Origin: Clostridiales bacterium
GTDB lineage: Bacteria > Bacillota > Clostridia > Lachnospirales > Lachnospiraceae
Length of the DNA stretch: 8,213 nt
Direction of reading: 5' to 3'
Assembly (NCBI GenBank): GCA_015655565.1
Contig: JAATEU010000240.1
Span: forward strand, 1-8,213
The notes below the pieces were generated by a model that saw nothing but the letters and a program-made list of their open reading frames with translations, had not been told where the DNA came from and ran no database searches. Each line of letters starts with the position of its first letter. Positions within the stretch are counted from its first letter, which is position 1. This document shows positions 1 to 6,989 of this stretch, piece by piece. Made by a program: the position numbers and the translations under genes.

Positions 1-837
1 CCGGTGGATTTTTTGTTTAAGGAAAGTGTTAAATATGCAGGAGCGAATCCGGTTTTGTTTCCTGCGAATGTAGTGGACGGAAAGATAGATTTGTCAAAAC
101 TGGAGTCCTATATCACGGATAAAACAAAGATGATTTGTTTATGCAATCCTCATAATCCGTTGGGACTGTTATATGGAAAAGAAGATTTGCAATGGATGCT
201 GGATTTGGCGGAAAAGTATGATTTATGGATTATGAACGATGAGATTTGGTCAGATATCGTGTATCCGGAAAAACCGTTTTTAAGTATATTAAATGTTGAT
301 AAAGCAAAGAATCACAGGATTTTTTCCGTGTTCGGATTTTCCAAAAGCTTTGGAATAGCAGGTCTGAGGACCGGCTGTATCTATTGTAATAACAAAAAAG
401 TATTTGAGAAGATTATTGAAGCTTCCAGTGTGATGACAACTGCGGGAGGAATCAGCTCTCTTTCCCAGGTGGCAGGGACAGCTTGTATGAATGATGCAAG
501 ATATTGGCTGGATGCGTTTAAGGAACATCTGACCGGGATGAGAAATTATCTTTGCGAAAGAGTAAATGGGATGCCCGGTGTTTCCTGCAGGGTGCCGGAG
601 GCGACTTATCTGGCTTATGTTGATGTAAGCAGCTTTGGAATGGCCAGCGAAGAACTTGTAAATTACATTAGTAAGAACAGCAATGTTGTTCTGATTCCGG
701 GAGGGGAGAAGTTTTTTGGCTCCAATTCCGAAGGCTATATCAGAATCTGTTTTGCTACCAGCAGGGAAATTCTGAAAGAAGGACTGGATAGACTTGAGCG
801 GGGAATTTATATGCTTTTAGCAGAGAAACGAGATTAA
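1..837 (+). CDS. MalY/PatB-like PLP-dependent C-S lyase/aminotransferase (5' end outside window)
   Basis: This is a fold-type I PLP enzyme of the MalY/PatB (class I/II aminotransferase) group. The frame is open from base 1, so the GTG at base 4 is not a real start. About 278 C-terminal residues are visible of a family that is usually near 390, so roughly the first 110 lie upstream. Visible family marks, counted from codon 2, are CNPHNP (residues 47-52, Asn contacting PLP), NDEIWSDIVY (78-87, Asp pairing with the pyridine nitrogen), FSKSFGIAGLRTG (112-124, with the Schiff-base Lys114), and YIRICFATS near the C-terminus, whose Arg fits the substrate-carboxylate arginine. Known members cleave cystathionine or cysteine-type C-S bonds, and E. 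coli MalY also represses the maltose regulon. HPr starts 21 bases downstream, so the two are probably co-transcribed. Family assignment is solid; the substrate cannot be read from sequence. Confidence 0.9.
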   Translation, partial: PVDFLFKESVKYAGANPVLFPANVVDGKIDLSKLESYITDKTKMICLCNPHNPLGLLYGKEDLQWMLDLAEKYDLWIMNDEIWSDIVYPEKPFLSILNVDKAKNHRIFSVFGFSKSFGIAGLRTGCIYCNNKKVFEKIIEASSVMTTAGGISSLSQVAGTACMNDARYWLDAFKEHLTGMRNYLCERVNGMPGVSCRVPEATYLAYVDVSSFGMASEELVNYISKNSNVVLIPGGEKFFGSNSEGYIRICFATSREILKEGLDRLERGIYMLLAEKRD

Positions 838-858
838 AAATAAATAAGGAGGGGCACA

Positions 859-1116
859 ATGATCGAGAAAGAGTTAACCTGTAAGCTAATATGTGGAATC
901 CATGCCAGAACTGCTGTGGAACTTTACCAGTTGCTCTCCCGGTGCAATGGTGCCTGCTTTTTAGAATACAAAGATAAGAAAATCAATTGTAAATCAATGA
1001 TAGATATCATGAAGATGAATATTAAATACGGCAGTCGTATAAAGTTGATTTTTAAAGATGATATTAATGCGGACGTTCTAGACAGGATTGAAAAATTTTT
1101 TGAAGGAGCTCTTTAA
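859..1116 (+). CDS. HPr-family phosphocarrier protein (dedicated paralogue)
   Basis: An 85-residue protein matching HPr over its full length. It is the small cytosolic carrier that takes phosphate from Enzyme I and gives it to EIIA and to PRD regulators. With the Met counted, the motif GIHARTA puts the catalytic histidine at His15 and the helper arginine at Arg17. CKSMIDIM places Ser46 exactly where HPr kinase modifies canonical HPr. The usual Pro18 is Thr18, and the regulatory-serine region reads NCKSMIDIMKM rather than the common NLKSIMGVMSL, so this is a divergent copy and probably not the housekeeping ptsH. A strong AGGAGGGG ribosome binding site lies 6-7 bases before the ATG. It sits 21 bases after the aminotransferase gene, and its stop is one base before the regulator's ATG, which implies tight co-expression. 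Retention of His15 argues against a Crh-type protein. Whether it serves only this locus is inference. Confidence 0.9.
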   Translation: MIEKELTCKLICGIHARTAVELYQLLSRCNGACFLEYKDKKINCKSMIDIMKMNIKYGSRIKLIFKDDINADVLDRIEKFFEGAL

Positions 1117-1117
1117 A

Positions 1118-3043
1118 ATGTCAGGTGATTGTAAGAAGATAATTGATTTGTTGATGAAACAGGATGTTCCTATGACGGCAGCAACCATAGCTGCCAGATT
1201 AGAGATATCTGTCAGAAGCGTGAAAAAATATGTTTCGCAAATAAATGCCGAATATAATGAATGGATACAATCAACTATTAAAGGATATATTTTGAATAAA
1301 GATAAGGCCAGGAAAATTGTTAAAGATGCCGGTGCATCGTGTCCGCAAACAGGTGAAGACAGAATAAATTTTGTTATTAAAGAATTGCTGCAAAAAAGAA
1401 GTAATAATGAACCGTTTAATATCAATGATTTGGCGGAAGAACTATTTGTCAGTTATGCGACAATAAAACGTGTTCTGAATCATGTACGCAGTATTTGCGA
1501 AAGTTATAATCTGAATTTAAAAGTGACCGGTGATTTTTTTGCTCTGGAAGGAAATGAATTTGATAAAAGAAGATTGATGAGTAATCTCTATTATCGGGAG
1601 TTTGAAAAGAATGATTTAAGTTTATCGGCGATACAAAAAGTGTTTGCTGATTATGATATCGAATGGATTAAAAGCGTAATTACCGGCAAATGCAACAAAT
1701 ACCACTATTATATTAATGGTTATGCCTTAGTGAATCTGATCCTGGACTTGGTAATCAGTCTGGACAGAATCAGCAAGGATTTCTCTCAAAGAACAGAGAC
1801 ATTTGAGATAGGCAGCATTGATATAAAATCAAGGGAAAAGTCATTGGCGGTTGAAATTGCAGAAGCTTTTGAAGAACAATACAATATTACATTTAACCAA
1901 CAGGAATTGCAGCTTCTTACCGTTCTTTTGATAAGCCAGCTTTTAAGAATTGATTATAAAAATATTGATTATAATAGTCTGGAGCAAATCGTAGGAAAAG
2001 AATGTATTAATCTGGTGGATCATATTTTAAATAACACAAAAGAATACTACCTGCTCAATACAGATGATCCGGAATTTTATATCAGATTTACTATGCATAT
2101 CAGCAATTTGCTGATTCGTGCTAAAACGCAGTACATCAATAAAAACCCATTGATTGATACAATAAAAAACGGCTGTCCTCTTTTGTTTGATTGTGCCGTC
2201 AGTATGTCAAATGAAATAAAAAGACAAACAGGATACACCGTGGCAGAGGATGAAGCAGCGTATATTGCGCTTCATATTGGTACGCTGCTTGAAATAAATG
2301 AGAATTCCATGGACAAACTAAAATGCGTTTTGGTATTTCCCCAATATTATGATTTCTCAAGTAAATTAGAAAAAAATCTAATGGAAAGATATGGGAATCT
2401 ATTGGAAATAAAAAATGTCCTGACGAACCAGGATGATTTAATGAATGAAACGAACCAGGATATTGTAATATCTACAATCCCCGTAAATTTATACAACTAT
2501 AAGAATGTTGTCATCATCAGTTCTCTTCTCAAGGAAAAAGATTATAATTTAATAGACAATTATATTGAAAGCATAAAAAAGAAGAGAAAACGGGATCTCC
2601 TGCTTCAGCAGTTGGTTGCCGTCACAAATCCGGCACTTTTTAATAGAAATGTTTTATTTGATGATAAGGAGACGATCATTCATTATATGATGAATGAAAT
2701 GGTGGACATTGGTTATGCAAACAATGATTATGAAAAGGGATTATTAGAAAGAGAAAAGTTATCTTCTACGGCATTTGATTTTATTGCGGTTCCGCATTCT
2801 ATGGAAATGAATGCATTTAAAACGGGAATGTCAGTTATGCTATATGATAAGCCTGTACTGTGGGGGAATAAGTTTGTCAGCATAATCTTATTATTTACAA
2901 TCAATAAAAATGAACTGAAGCTATTCAGAAACGTATTTGATAATCTGATTGTCCTGTTGATGGAAAAGAATAATTTAAATAAAGTAATCCAAAGCAAGAC
3001 TTACCAGGAGTTTATTACGAATATAATAAGGTGTTCCGCATAA
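1118..3043 (+). CDS. PRD-domain transcriptional activator (LicR/MtlR type) with EIIB-like and EIIA domains
   Basis: A 641-residue DNA-binding regulator. Domains in order: N-terminal winged HTH (about 4-60), second Mga-like HTH (about 100-145), PRD1 (about 175-285), PRD2 (about 290-395), an EIIB(Gat)-like domain (about 400-487) and an EIIA(Mtl/Fru)-type domain (about 500-641). In this family PTS phosphorylation of PRD and EII domains controls activity. PRD2 keeps both expected histidines (His327 in FTMHISNLL, His386 in YIALHIG), and the EIIA domain keeps His560 in FIAVPHS. PRD1 has Asp210 (LILDLVISL) and Leu270 where histidines are expected. The EIIB-like P-loop reads VLVFPQYYD, with Phe407 in place of the cysteine. 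I chose ATG 1118 because GAAGGAG lies 9 bases ahead and it follows the HPr stop by one base. A longer TTG 1088 start would overlap HPr. It lacks the RNA-binding CAT domain of BglG antiterminators. The downstream PTS operon is the likely target. Confidence 0.9.
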   Translation: MSGDCKKIIDLLMKQDVPMTAATIAARLEISVRSVKKYVSQINAEYNEWIQSTIKGYILNKDKARKIVKDAGASCPQTGEDRINFVIKELLQKRSNNEPFNINDLAEELFVSYATIKRVLNHVRSICESYNLNLKVTGDFFALEGNEFDKRRLMSNLYYREFEKNDLSLSAIQKVFADYDIEWIKSVITGKCNKYHYYINGYALVNLILDLVISLDRISKDFSQRTETFEIGSIDIKSREKSLAVEIAEAFEEQYNITFNQQELQLLTVLLISQLLRIDYKNIDYNSLEQIVGKECINLVDHILNNTKEYYLLNTDDPEFYIRFTMHISNLLIRAKTQYINKNPLIDTIKNGCPLLFDCAVSMSNEIKRQTGYTVAEDEAAYIALHIGTLLEINENSMDKLKCVLVFPQYYDFSSKLEKNLMERYGNLLEIKNVLTNQDDLMNETNQDIVISTIPVNLYNYKNVVIISSLLKEKDYNLIDNYIESIKKKRKRDLLLQQLVAVTNPALFNRNVLFDDKETIIHYMMNEMVDIGYANNDYEKGLLEREKLSSTAFDFIAVPHSMEMNAFKTGMSVMLYDKPVLWGNKFVSIILLFTINKNELKLFRNVFDNLIVLLMEKNNLNKVIQSKTYQEFITNIIRCSA

Positions 3044-3085
3044 TCAGGATATGCACATTCACGGTGCATATCCTGATTTGTTTTG
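3042..3085 (+). terminator. Rho-independent terminator after the regulator gene
   Basis: A perfect 15-bp stem (3042-3056 with 3064-3078) closes a 7-base loop and is followed by TTGTTTTG. The left arm begins inside the regulator's TAA stop codon. It should end the aminotransferase-HPr-regulator transcript and separate it from the PTS operon. The stem is fully symmetric and preceded by AT-rich coding sequence, so it is the clearest terminator in the window. Confidence 0.9.
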
Positions 3086-3098
3086 TACGGTTAAAACA
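3079..3098 (+). promoter_or_regulatory. Possible operator: TGTTTT-N8-AAAACA inverted repeat
   Basis: A perfect 6-bp inverted repeat with an 8-base spacer overlaps the proposed -35 region. LicR/MtlR-type activators bind dyads at or just upstream of the -35 box, so the place fits. The next bases hold a 9-base tandem motif (GTTAAAACA at 3090, GTTAAAATA at 3099). Both are AT-rich and could arise by chance. Confidence 0.35.
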
Positions 3099-3111
3099 GT
3101 TAAAATATAAG
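3083..3111 (+). promoter_or_regulatory. Candidate sigma-A promoter of the PTS operon
   Basis: TTGTAC (3083-3088) and TATAAG (3106-3111) are separated by 17 bases and lie about 30 bases before the EIIBC start. The -10 box matches 5 of 6 consensus bases. The -35 box is poor, as expected for a promoter that needs an activator. It begins in the T-tract of the preceding terminator. Read by eye only; no transcript data. Confidence 0.5.
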
Positions 3112-3139
3112 TAAATAATTTGGGAAGGAGTTTTTGATT

Positions 3140-4762
3140 ATGAAAATTTTACTTGTTTGCGGTGCTGGCGCATCAAGCGGCTTTATGGCACAGAGCATGA
3201 GGAAAGCTGCAAAAAGCCGGTCACTGGAAATTGAAATCGTAGCGAGAAGTGATGCCGAGTTGTTAAACAACATTACGGATGCCGATTTGTTAATGGTTGG
3301 TCCTCATCTCGAGTATAATGCCGAAAGTATTAAAAAAGAGGTTGAACCTTATGGGGTGCCGGTTTTGTTCATTGACAAAGAGGCATATGGATCGCTGAAC
3401 GGAGATGCTGCATTAAGTCAGGCATTGGATTATCTGGGCACAGTGGAACATAAAGCTGAGAAAAAAACGGAGACGGTGATAAAACCGGAGGACAAAAGGA
3501 ATATGGGAGAAAAGAGTGAACGGGGATTTTTTGCCTGGATGAATAATTCGTTTGCTCCCAAATTAAACAAAATTTGCGGCAATCAATATATTGCTTCCAT
3601 TCAGGAATCAATCATGAGTATCCTGCCTATGATAATGGTGGGATCAGTAGCTTCAATCGTAGGTGTTCTGAAAAAATTTTCTATATTAAGCTGGCTGCCG
3701 GATATTTCAATGCTAAATACATTTTCCTTTGGATTAATTGCAGTATTCCTGGCATTTCTATTACCGTTGAAGGTTATGGAAAAGAAAGGCAATCAGAAAT
3801 TAAAAATATCAGCGTCATTAACAAGTGTAGCACTGTTTTTTATTATAGTAATACCAACATTTGACGGCGATGCCGGAACCATTAATTTTATTCAGGACAA
3901 AATCGGAACAGGCGGTATGATAGTTTCAGTTGTTGTAGGAATTTTTACTGCCTGGATATTCAGTATCGCTTCTAAATATTCATTCTTTAAAAAAGATACG
4001 ATGATGCCGGATATTGTTGTTAACTGGGTGGATGCGCTGATTCCTGTTACGGTATGTCTTATTGCCGGATTAATTGTGTATTCGTCAGGATTTGATTTAT
4101 GTTTGTTTATTCGAGGGATATTTGCACCTATTGCAAATATAGGACAGACATTACCGGGAATTATTCTTTGCAGTTTCCTTACCTGTTTTTTATATTCTTT
4201 TGGATTCACTTGGATTTTGTTTCCTATCGTATGGACTATCTGGATGGATGGGATGTCGGCCAATATTGCGGCGGCAGTTGCAGGTCAGGCGGCAACAAGC
4301 TTAAACCTTATGGAAACGTTCCACGGTATAATGTATATAGGTGGGCAAGGTGCTACATTAACACTGGTTCTGTTGATGATATTTTCAAAGAGCAGAAGGC
4401 TTAAGGCAATCGGCAGAGTAACTATATTTCCTTCAATCTTCAATATTAACGAGCCGGTAGTGTTTGGTGCCCCGGTTGTTTGGAATCCGATCCTTATGAT
4501 TCCGTTATGGATGAACTCTATTATTCTGCCTATTGTTATGTATGTAAGCTTTCAAATAGGAATTGCCCCCGTTCCTGCACAGGCATTCCAGATGTGGTAT
4601 TTACCGATATACATTCAGGCTTATTTTGGAACAGGCAGTGTTATGGGAGTTGTCCTTTGCTTAATCCTTACTGCAATCAGTTTTCTGATTTGGCTGCCGT
4701 TCTTTAAAGTGTATGAGAAGCAGGAGTGTGAAAAAGAACGAAAGGCAGAATATGCAAAGTAA
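3140..4762 (+). CDS. PTS lactose/cellobiose-family fused EIIB-EIIC permease
   Basis: A 540-residue membrane permease that would import and phosphorylate a beta-glucoside. Residues 1-100 are a cellobiose-type EIIB with the phosphocysteine Cys7 in LLVCGAGASSG. A charged linker (about 102-128) leads to EIIC, which starts near FFAWMNNSFAPKL and has about ten hydrophobic segments (roughly 153-176, 193-211, 225-240, 260-277, 298-316, 335-352, 356-370, 396-415, 455-472, 501-521). The family signature FNINEPVVFGAPVVWNP is at 434-450 with the substrate-site Glu438. Where most members have FGIHG, this one reads FGFTW (354-358), so the conserved substrate-site histidine appears to be missing. The order B then C is the reverse of LacE (C then B), and most cellobiose systems keep the domains on separate chains. 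ATG 3140 is preferred over TTG 3134 because AAGGAG ends 9 bases before it. No EIIA is present in this chain; it is supplied downstream. Confidence 0.92.
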   Translation: MKILLVCGAGASSGFMAQSMRKAAKSRSLEIEIVARSDAELLNNITDADLLMVGPHLEYNAESIKKEVEPYGVPVLFIDKEAYGSLNGDAALSQALDYLGTVEHKAEKKTETVIKPEDKRNMGEKSERGFFAWMNNSFAPKLNKICGNQYIASIQESIMSILPMIMVGSVASIVGVLKKFSILSWLPDISMLNTFSFGLIAVFLAFLLPLKVMEKKGNQKLKISASLTSVALFFIIVIPTFDGDAGTINFIQDKIGTGGMIVSVVVGIFTAWIFSIASKYSFFKKDTMMPDIVVNWVDALIPVTVCLIAGLIVYSSGFDLCLFIRGIFAPIANIGQTLPGIILCSFLTCFLYSFGFTWILFPIVWTIWMDGMSANIAAAVAGQAATSLNLMETFHGIMYIGGQGATLTLVLLMIFSKSRRLKAIGRVTIFPSIFNINEPVVFGAPVVWNPILMIPLWMNSIILPIVMYVSFQIGIAPVPAQAFQMWYLPIYIQAYFGTGSVMGVVLCLILTAISFLIWLPFFKVYEKQECEKERKAEYAK

Positions 4763-4774
4763 ATGAAAAAACCA

Positions 4775-4833
4775 GTACAGCACCGGCGTAAATATCAGGT
4801 ACTGAATTAAGTGAAATCTATGCAATGCTGTAC
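4775..4833 (+). repeat. Inverted repeat GTACAGCA...TGCTGTAC
   Basis: Two perfect 8-base arms (4775-4782 and 4826-4833) enclose 43 bases. An alternative shorter pairing CAGTAC (4773-4778) with GTACTG (4799-4804) uses the same left arm, so two mutually exclusive folds are possible. The long loop makes a single stable stem uncertain. Confidence 0.4.
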
Positions 4834-4881
4834 CAGAAGAAAGTGTGAAATAAAAAGGTTGGAAAAGGATAAATTAATAAG

Positions 4882-4898
4882 CCATGACAAAATCATGG
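4882..4898 (+). repeat. Small hairpin CCATGA-CAAAA-TCATGG
   Basis: A perfect 6-bp stem with a 5-base loop in the gap between the EIIBC and EIIA genes. It is followed by A-rich sequence rather than a T-tract, so it is not a + strand terminator. Confidence 0.45.
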
Positions 4899-4913
4899 AA
4901 AAATAAATTGTTT

Positions 4914-4940
4914 GTGCCGGAAGGCGAAGCCGCCCGGCAT
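4914..4940 (+). repeat. GC-rich nested hairpin
   Basis: An outer stem TGCCGG (4915-4920) with CCGGCA (4934-4939) and an inner stem GGC-GAA-GCC (4923-4931) are separated by a small AA/GC internal loop. It is strikingly GC-rich in an AT-rich gap. The inner core GCGAAGC is a known unusually stable mini-hairpin in DNA. It resembles REP-like dispersed elements or an mRNA-stabilising stem. There is no T-tract, so termination is unlikely. Confidence 0.6.
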
Positions 4941-4950
4941 GTCTGAAAGG

Positions 4951-5000
4951 TTGAAAGAAAATATAATCTATGAAAGGAATGCCGCAATTAATTCTTTCAA
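4951..5000 (+). repeat. Inverted repeat TTGAAAGAA...TTCTTTCAA
   Basis: Two perfect 9-base arms (4951-4959 and 4992-5000) enclose 32 bases that include a perfect TATAAT. It could be a large RNA stem or a regulatory dyad around a promoter. Confidence 0.4.
4962..4967 (+). promoter_or_regulatory. Possible -10 box (TATAAT) for an internal EIIA-GH1 promoter
   Basis: A perfect TATAAT lies about 90 bases before the EIIA start, within the TTGAAAGAA dyad. No good -35 hexamer stands 16-18 bases upstream, and the region is AT-rich, so this is weak. If real it would let EIIA and the glucosidase be made apart from the permease. Confidence 0.25.
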
Positions 5001-5019
5001 TATGTTTTATTTGTGGCAG

Positions 5020-5041
5020 TACCGCAAACCAGTTTGCGGTA
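5020..5041 (+). repeat. Hairpin TACCGCAAA-CCAG-TTTGCGGTA just before EIIA
   Basis: A perfect 9-bp stem with a 4-base loop ends 16 bases before the EIIA ATG. It lacks a T-tract, so it is not a terminator. It lies at the edge of the ribosome landing zone of a gene with a poor Shine-Dalgarno sequence, so it may influence translation initiation or mark a processed mRNA end. Confidence 0.6.
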
Positions 5042-5057
5042 TGCAATGGGTATAAAA

Positions 5058-5396
5058 ATGGAAGAAGAGCTGTTGGCACAATCCGGCATTCAAATGGTTA
5101 TGCACGCCGGTGATGCCAGGGTTTTTATAAGAAAAAGCCTGGATTTAGCAAAAGAAAATGAGTTTGCAAAGGCCAGGGAAACTTTAGAACAGGCAAATAA
5201 CGAACTATTGGAAGGACATAAAATTCAAACAGTTGTTTTACAGAAAGAATGTGGGGGTGAACCACAGGGTTACTGTGTGTTATTTGCACATGGAATGGAT
5301 ACTCTTATGACTGTAAAATCAGAATATGAGTTATCGGAAAAAATAATTGAGATGTTTGAGATAATCAATCAAAGATTAAAAAAAGTGGAGGGCTGA
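5058..5396 (+). CDS. PTS lactose/cellobiose-type EIIA
   Basis: A 112-residue, all-helical cytosolic phosphocarrier that would pass phosphate from HPr His15 to the EIIB cysteine of the upstream permease. It aligns with lactose/cellobiose EIIA proteins throughout: AGDAR near residues 17-21, EGHKIQT (52-58), and the catalytic His78 in FAHGMDTLM. Asp81, the metal-binding aspartate of the trimeric family, is kept. The usual HAQDHLM is HGMDTLM here, so Gln80 and His82 are Met and Thr. I chose ATG 5058 because it gives the normal family length. The frame stays open to a GTG at 5013 and has another ATG at 5046, but those would place the 5020-5041 hairpin inside the gene. The only purine stretch ahead (ATGGG) is a weak ribosome binding site. 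The glucosidase starts three bases after the stop. Confidence 0.9.
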   Translation: MEEELLAQSGIQMVMHAGDARVFIRKSLDLAKENEFAKARETLEQANNELLEGHKIQTVVLQKECGGEPQGYCVLFAHGMDTLMTVKSEYELSEKIIEMFEIINQRLKKVEG

Positions 5397-6836
<1,440 letters not shown>

Positions 6837-6871
6837 AAGGTGTGAAGAAAACTCTATAAATAAGAAAAAGC

Positions 6872-6917
6872 ATAATAGGCTTTCTATGATAAAATAAAAT
6901 CATGGGAGGCCTATTAT
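6872..6917 (-). terminator. Long hairpin; probable terminator of the LCP gene, also a ribosome-site trap on +
   Basis: Arms 6872-6890 and 6899-6917 pair over 19 positions with an AAAATAAA loop. On the - strand the outer 9-bp stem (ATAATAGGC with GCCTATTAT) is followed by GCTTTTTCTT, a fair rho-independent terminator lying about 70 bases after the convergent LCP gene. Read as + strand RNA all 19 positions pair because three are G-U, which favours a + strand RNA structure. There it covers the GGGAGG site of the short frame at 6919. It may therefore serve both strands. Confidence 0.55.
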
Positions 6918-6918
6918 T

Positions 6919-6960
6919 ATGGCAAGAACAAAAGAATTAATGGAAATATCGGAAAGGTAA
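6919..6960 (+). pseudogene. 13-codon reading frame, possible truncated transposase start
   Basis: ATG 6919 follows a good GGGAGG site (6904-6909) by 9 bases and encodes MARTKELMEISER before a TAA. A one-base shift near the end would continue as VKEHTSK and then stop at 6980, so this looks like the decayed beginning of a longer gene. A hairpin that sequesters the ribosome site is common ahead of transposase genes. I cannot name the family from 13 residues. It may equally be a short leader peptide or chance. Confidence 0.3.
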
Positions 6961-6989
6961 AAGAACATACATCTAAATAATTAATAATT

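Larger units (their letters stand above)
4763..5057 (+). other. 295-base structured gap between EIIBC and EIIA genes
   Basis: This non-coding stretch splits an otherwise compact operon. It carries inverted repeats at 4775-4833, 4882-4898, 4914-4940, 4951-5000 and 5020-5041. None is followed by a convincing T-tract on the + strand, so they look less like a terminator and more like RNA processing, stability or regulatory structures. Two small in-frame open stretches (4763-4810 and 4811-4906) follow directly on the EIIBC stop but have weak ribosome binding sites and no recognisable product. The gap could also be the scar of a lost gene. Confidence 0.6.

Noticed and set aside
859..1116. HPr-like protein as Crh.
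   Set aside because: Crh lacks the catalytic His15; this protein has it.
1088..1117. TTG start at 1088 that would lengthen the regulator by ten residues.
   Set aside because: It overlaps the HPr gene and has no ribosome site at the right distance; ATG 1118 has GAAGGAG 9 bases ahead.
1078..1425. A 115-codon - strand frame over the regulator start.
   Set aside because: Opposite-strand shadow of a clear coding gene.
3042..3085. Terminator as part of a BglG-type RNA antitermination switch.
   Set aside because: The regulator begins with HTH DNA-binding domains and lacks the CAT RNA-binding domain; no alternative antiterminator stem was seen overlapping the terminator.
3082..3095. Catabolite-repression (cre) site near the PTS promoter.
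   Set aside because: Several fixed positions of the cre consensus fail, including the leading TG and the closing CA.
3892..4263. A 123-codon - strand frame inside the permease gene.
   Set aside because: Shadow of the EIIC coding frame; no family resemblance.
4807..5079. A 90-codon - strand reading frame across the gap between EIIBC and EIIA.
   Set aside because: No recognisable family and no good ribosome site; it crosses all the inverted repeats and runs into the EIIA gene.
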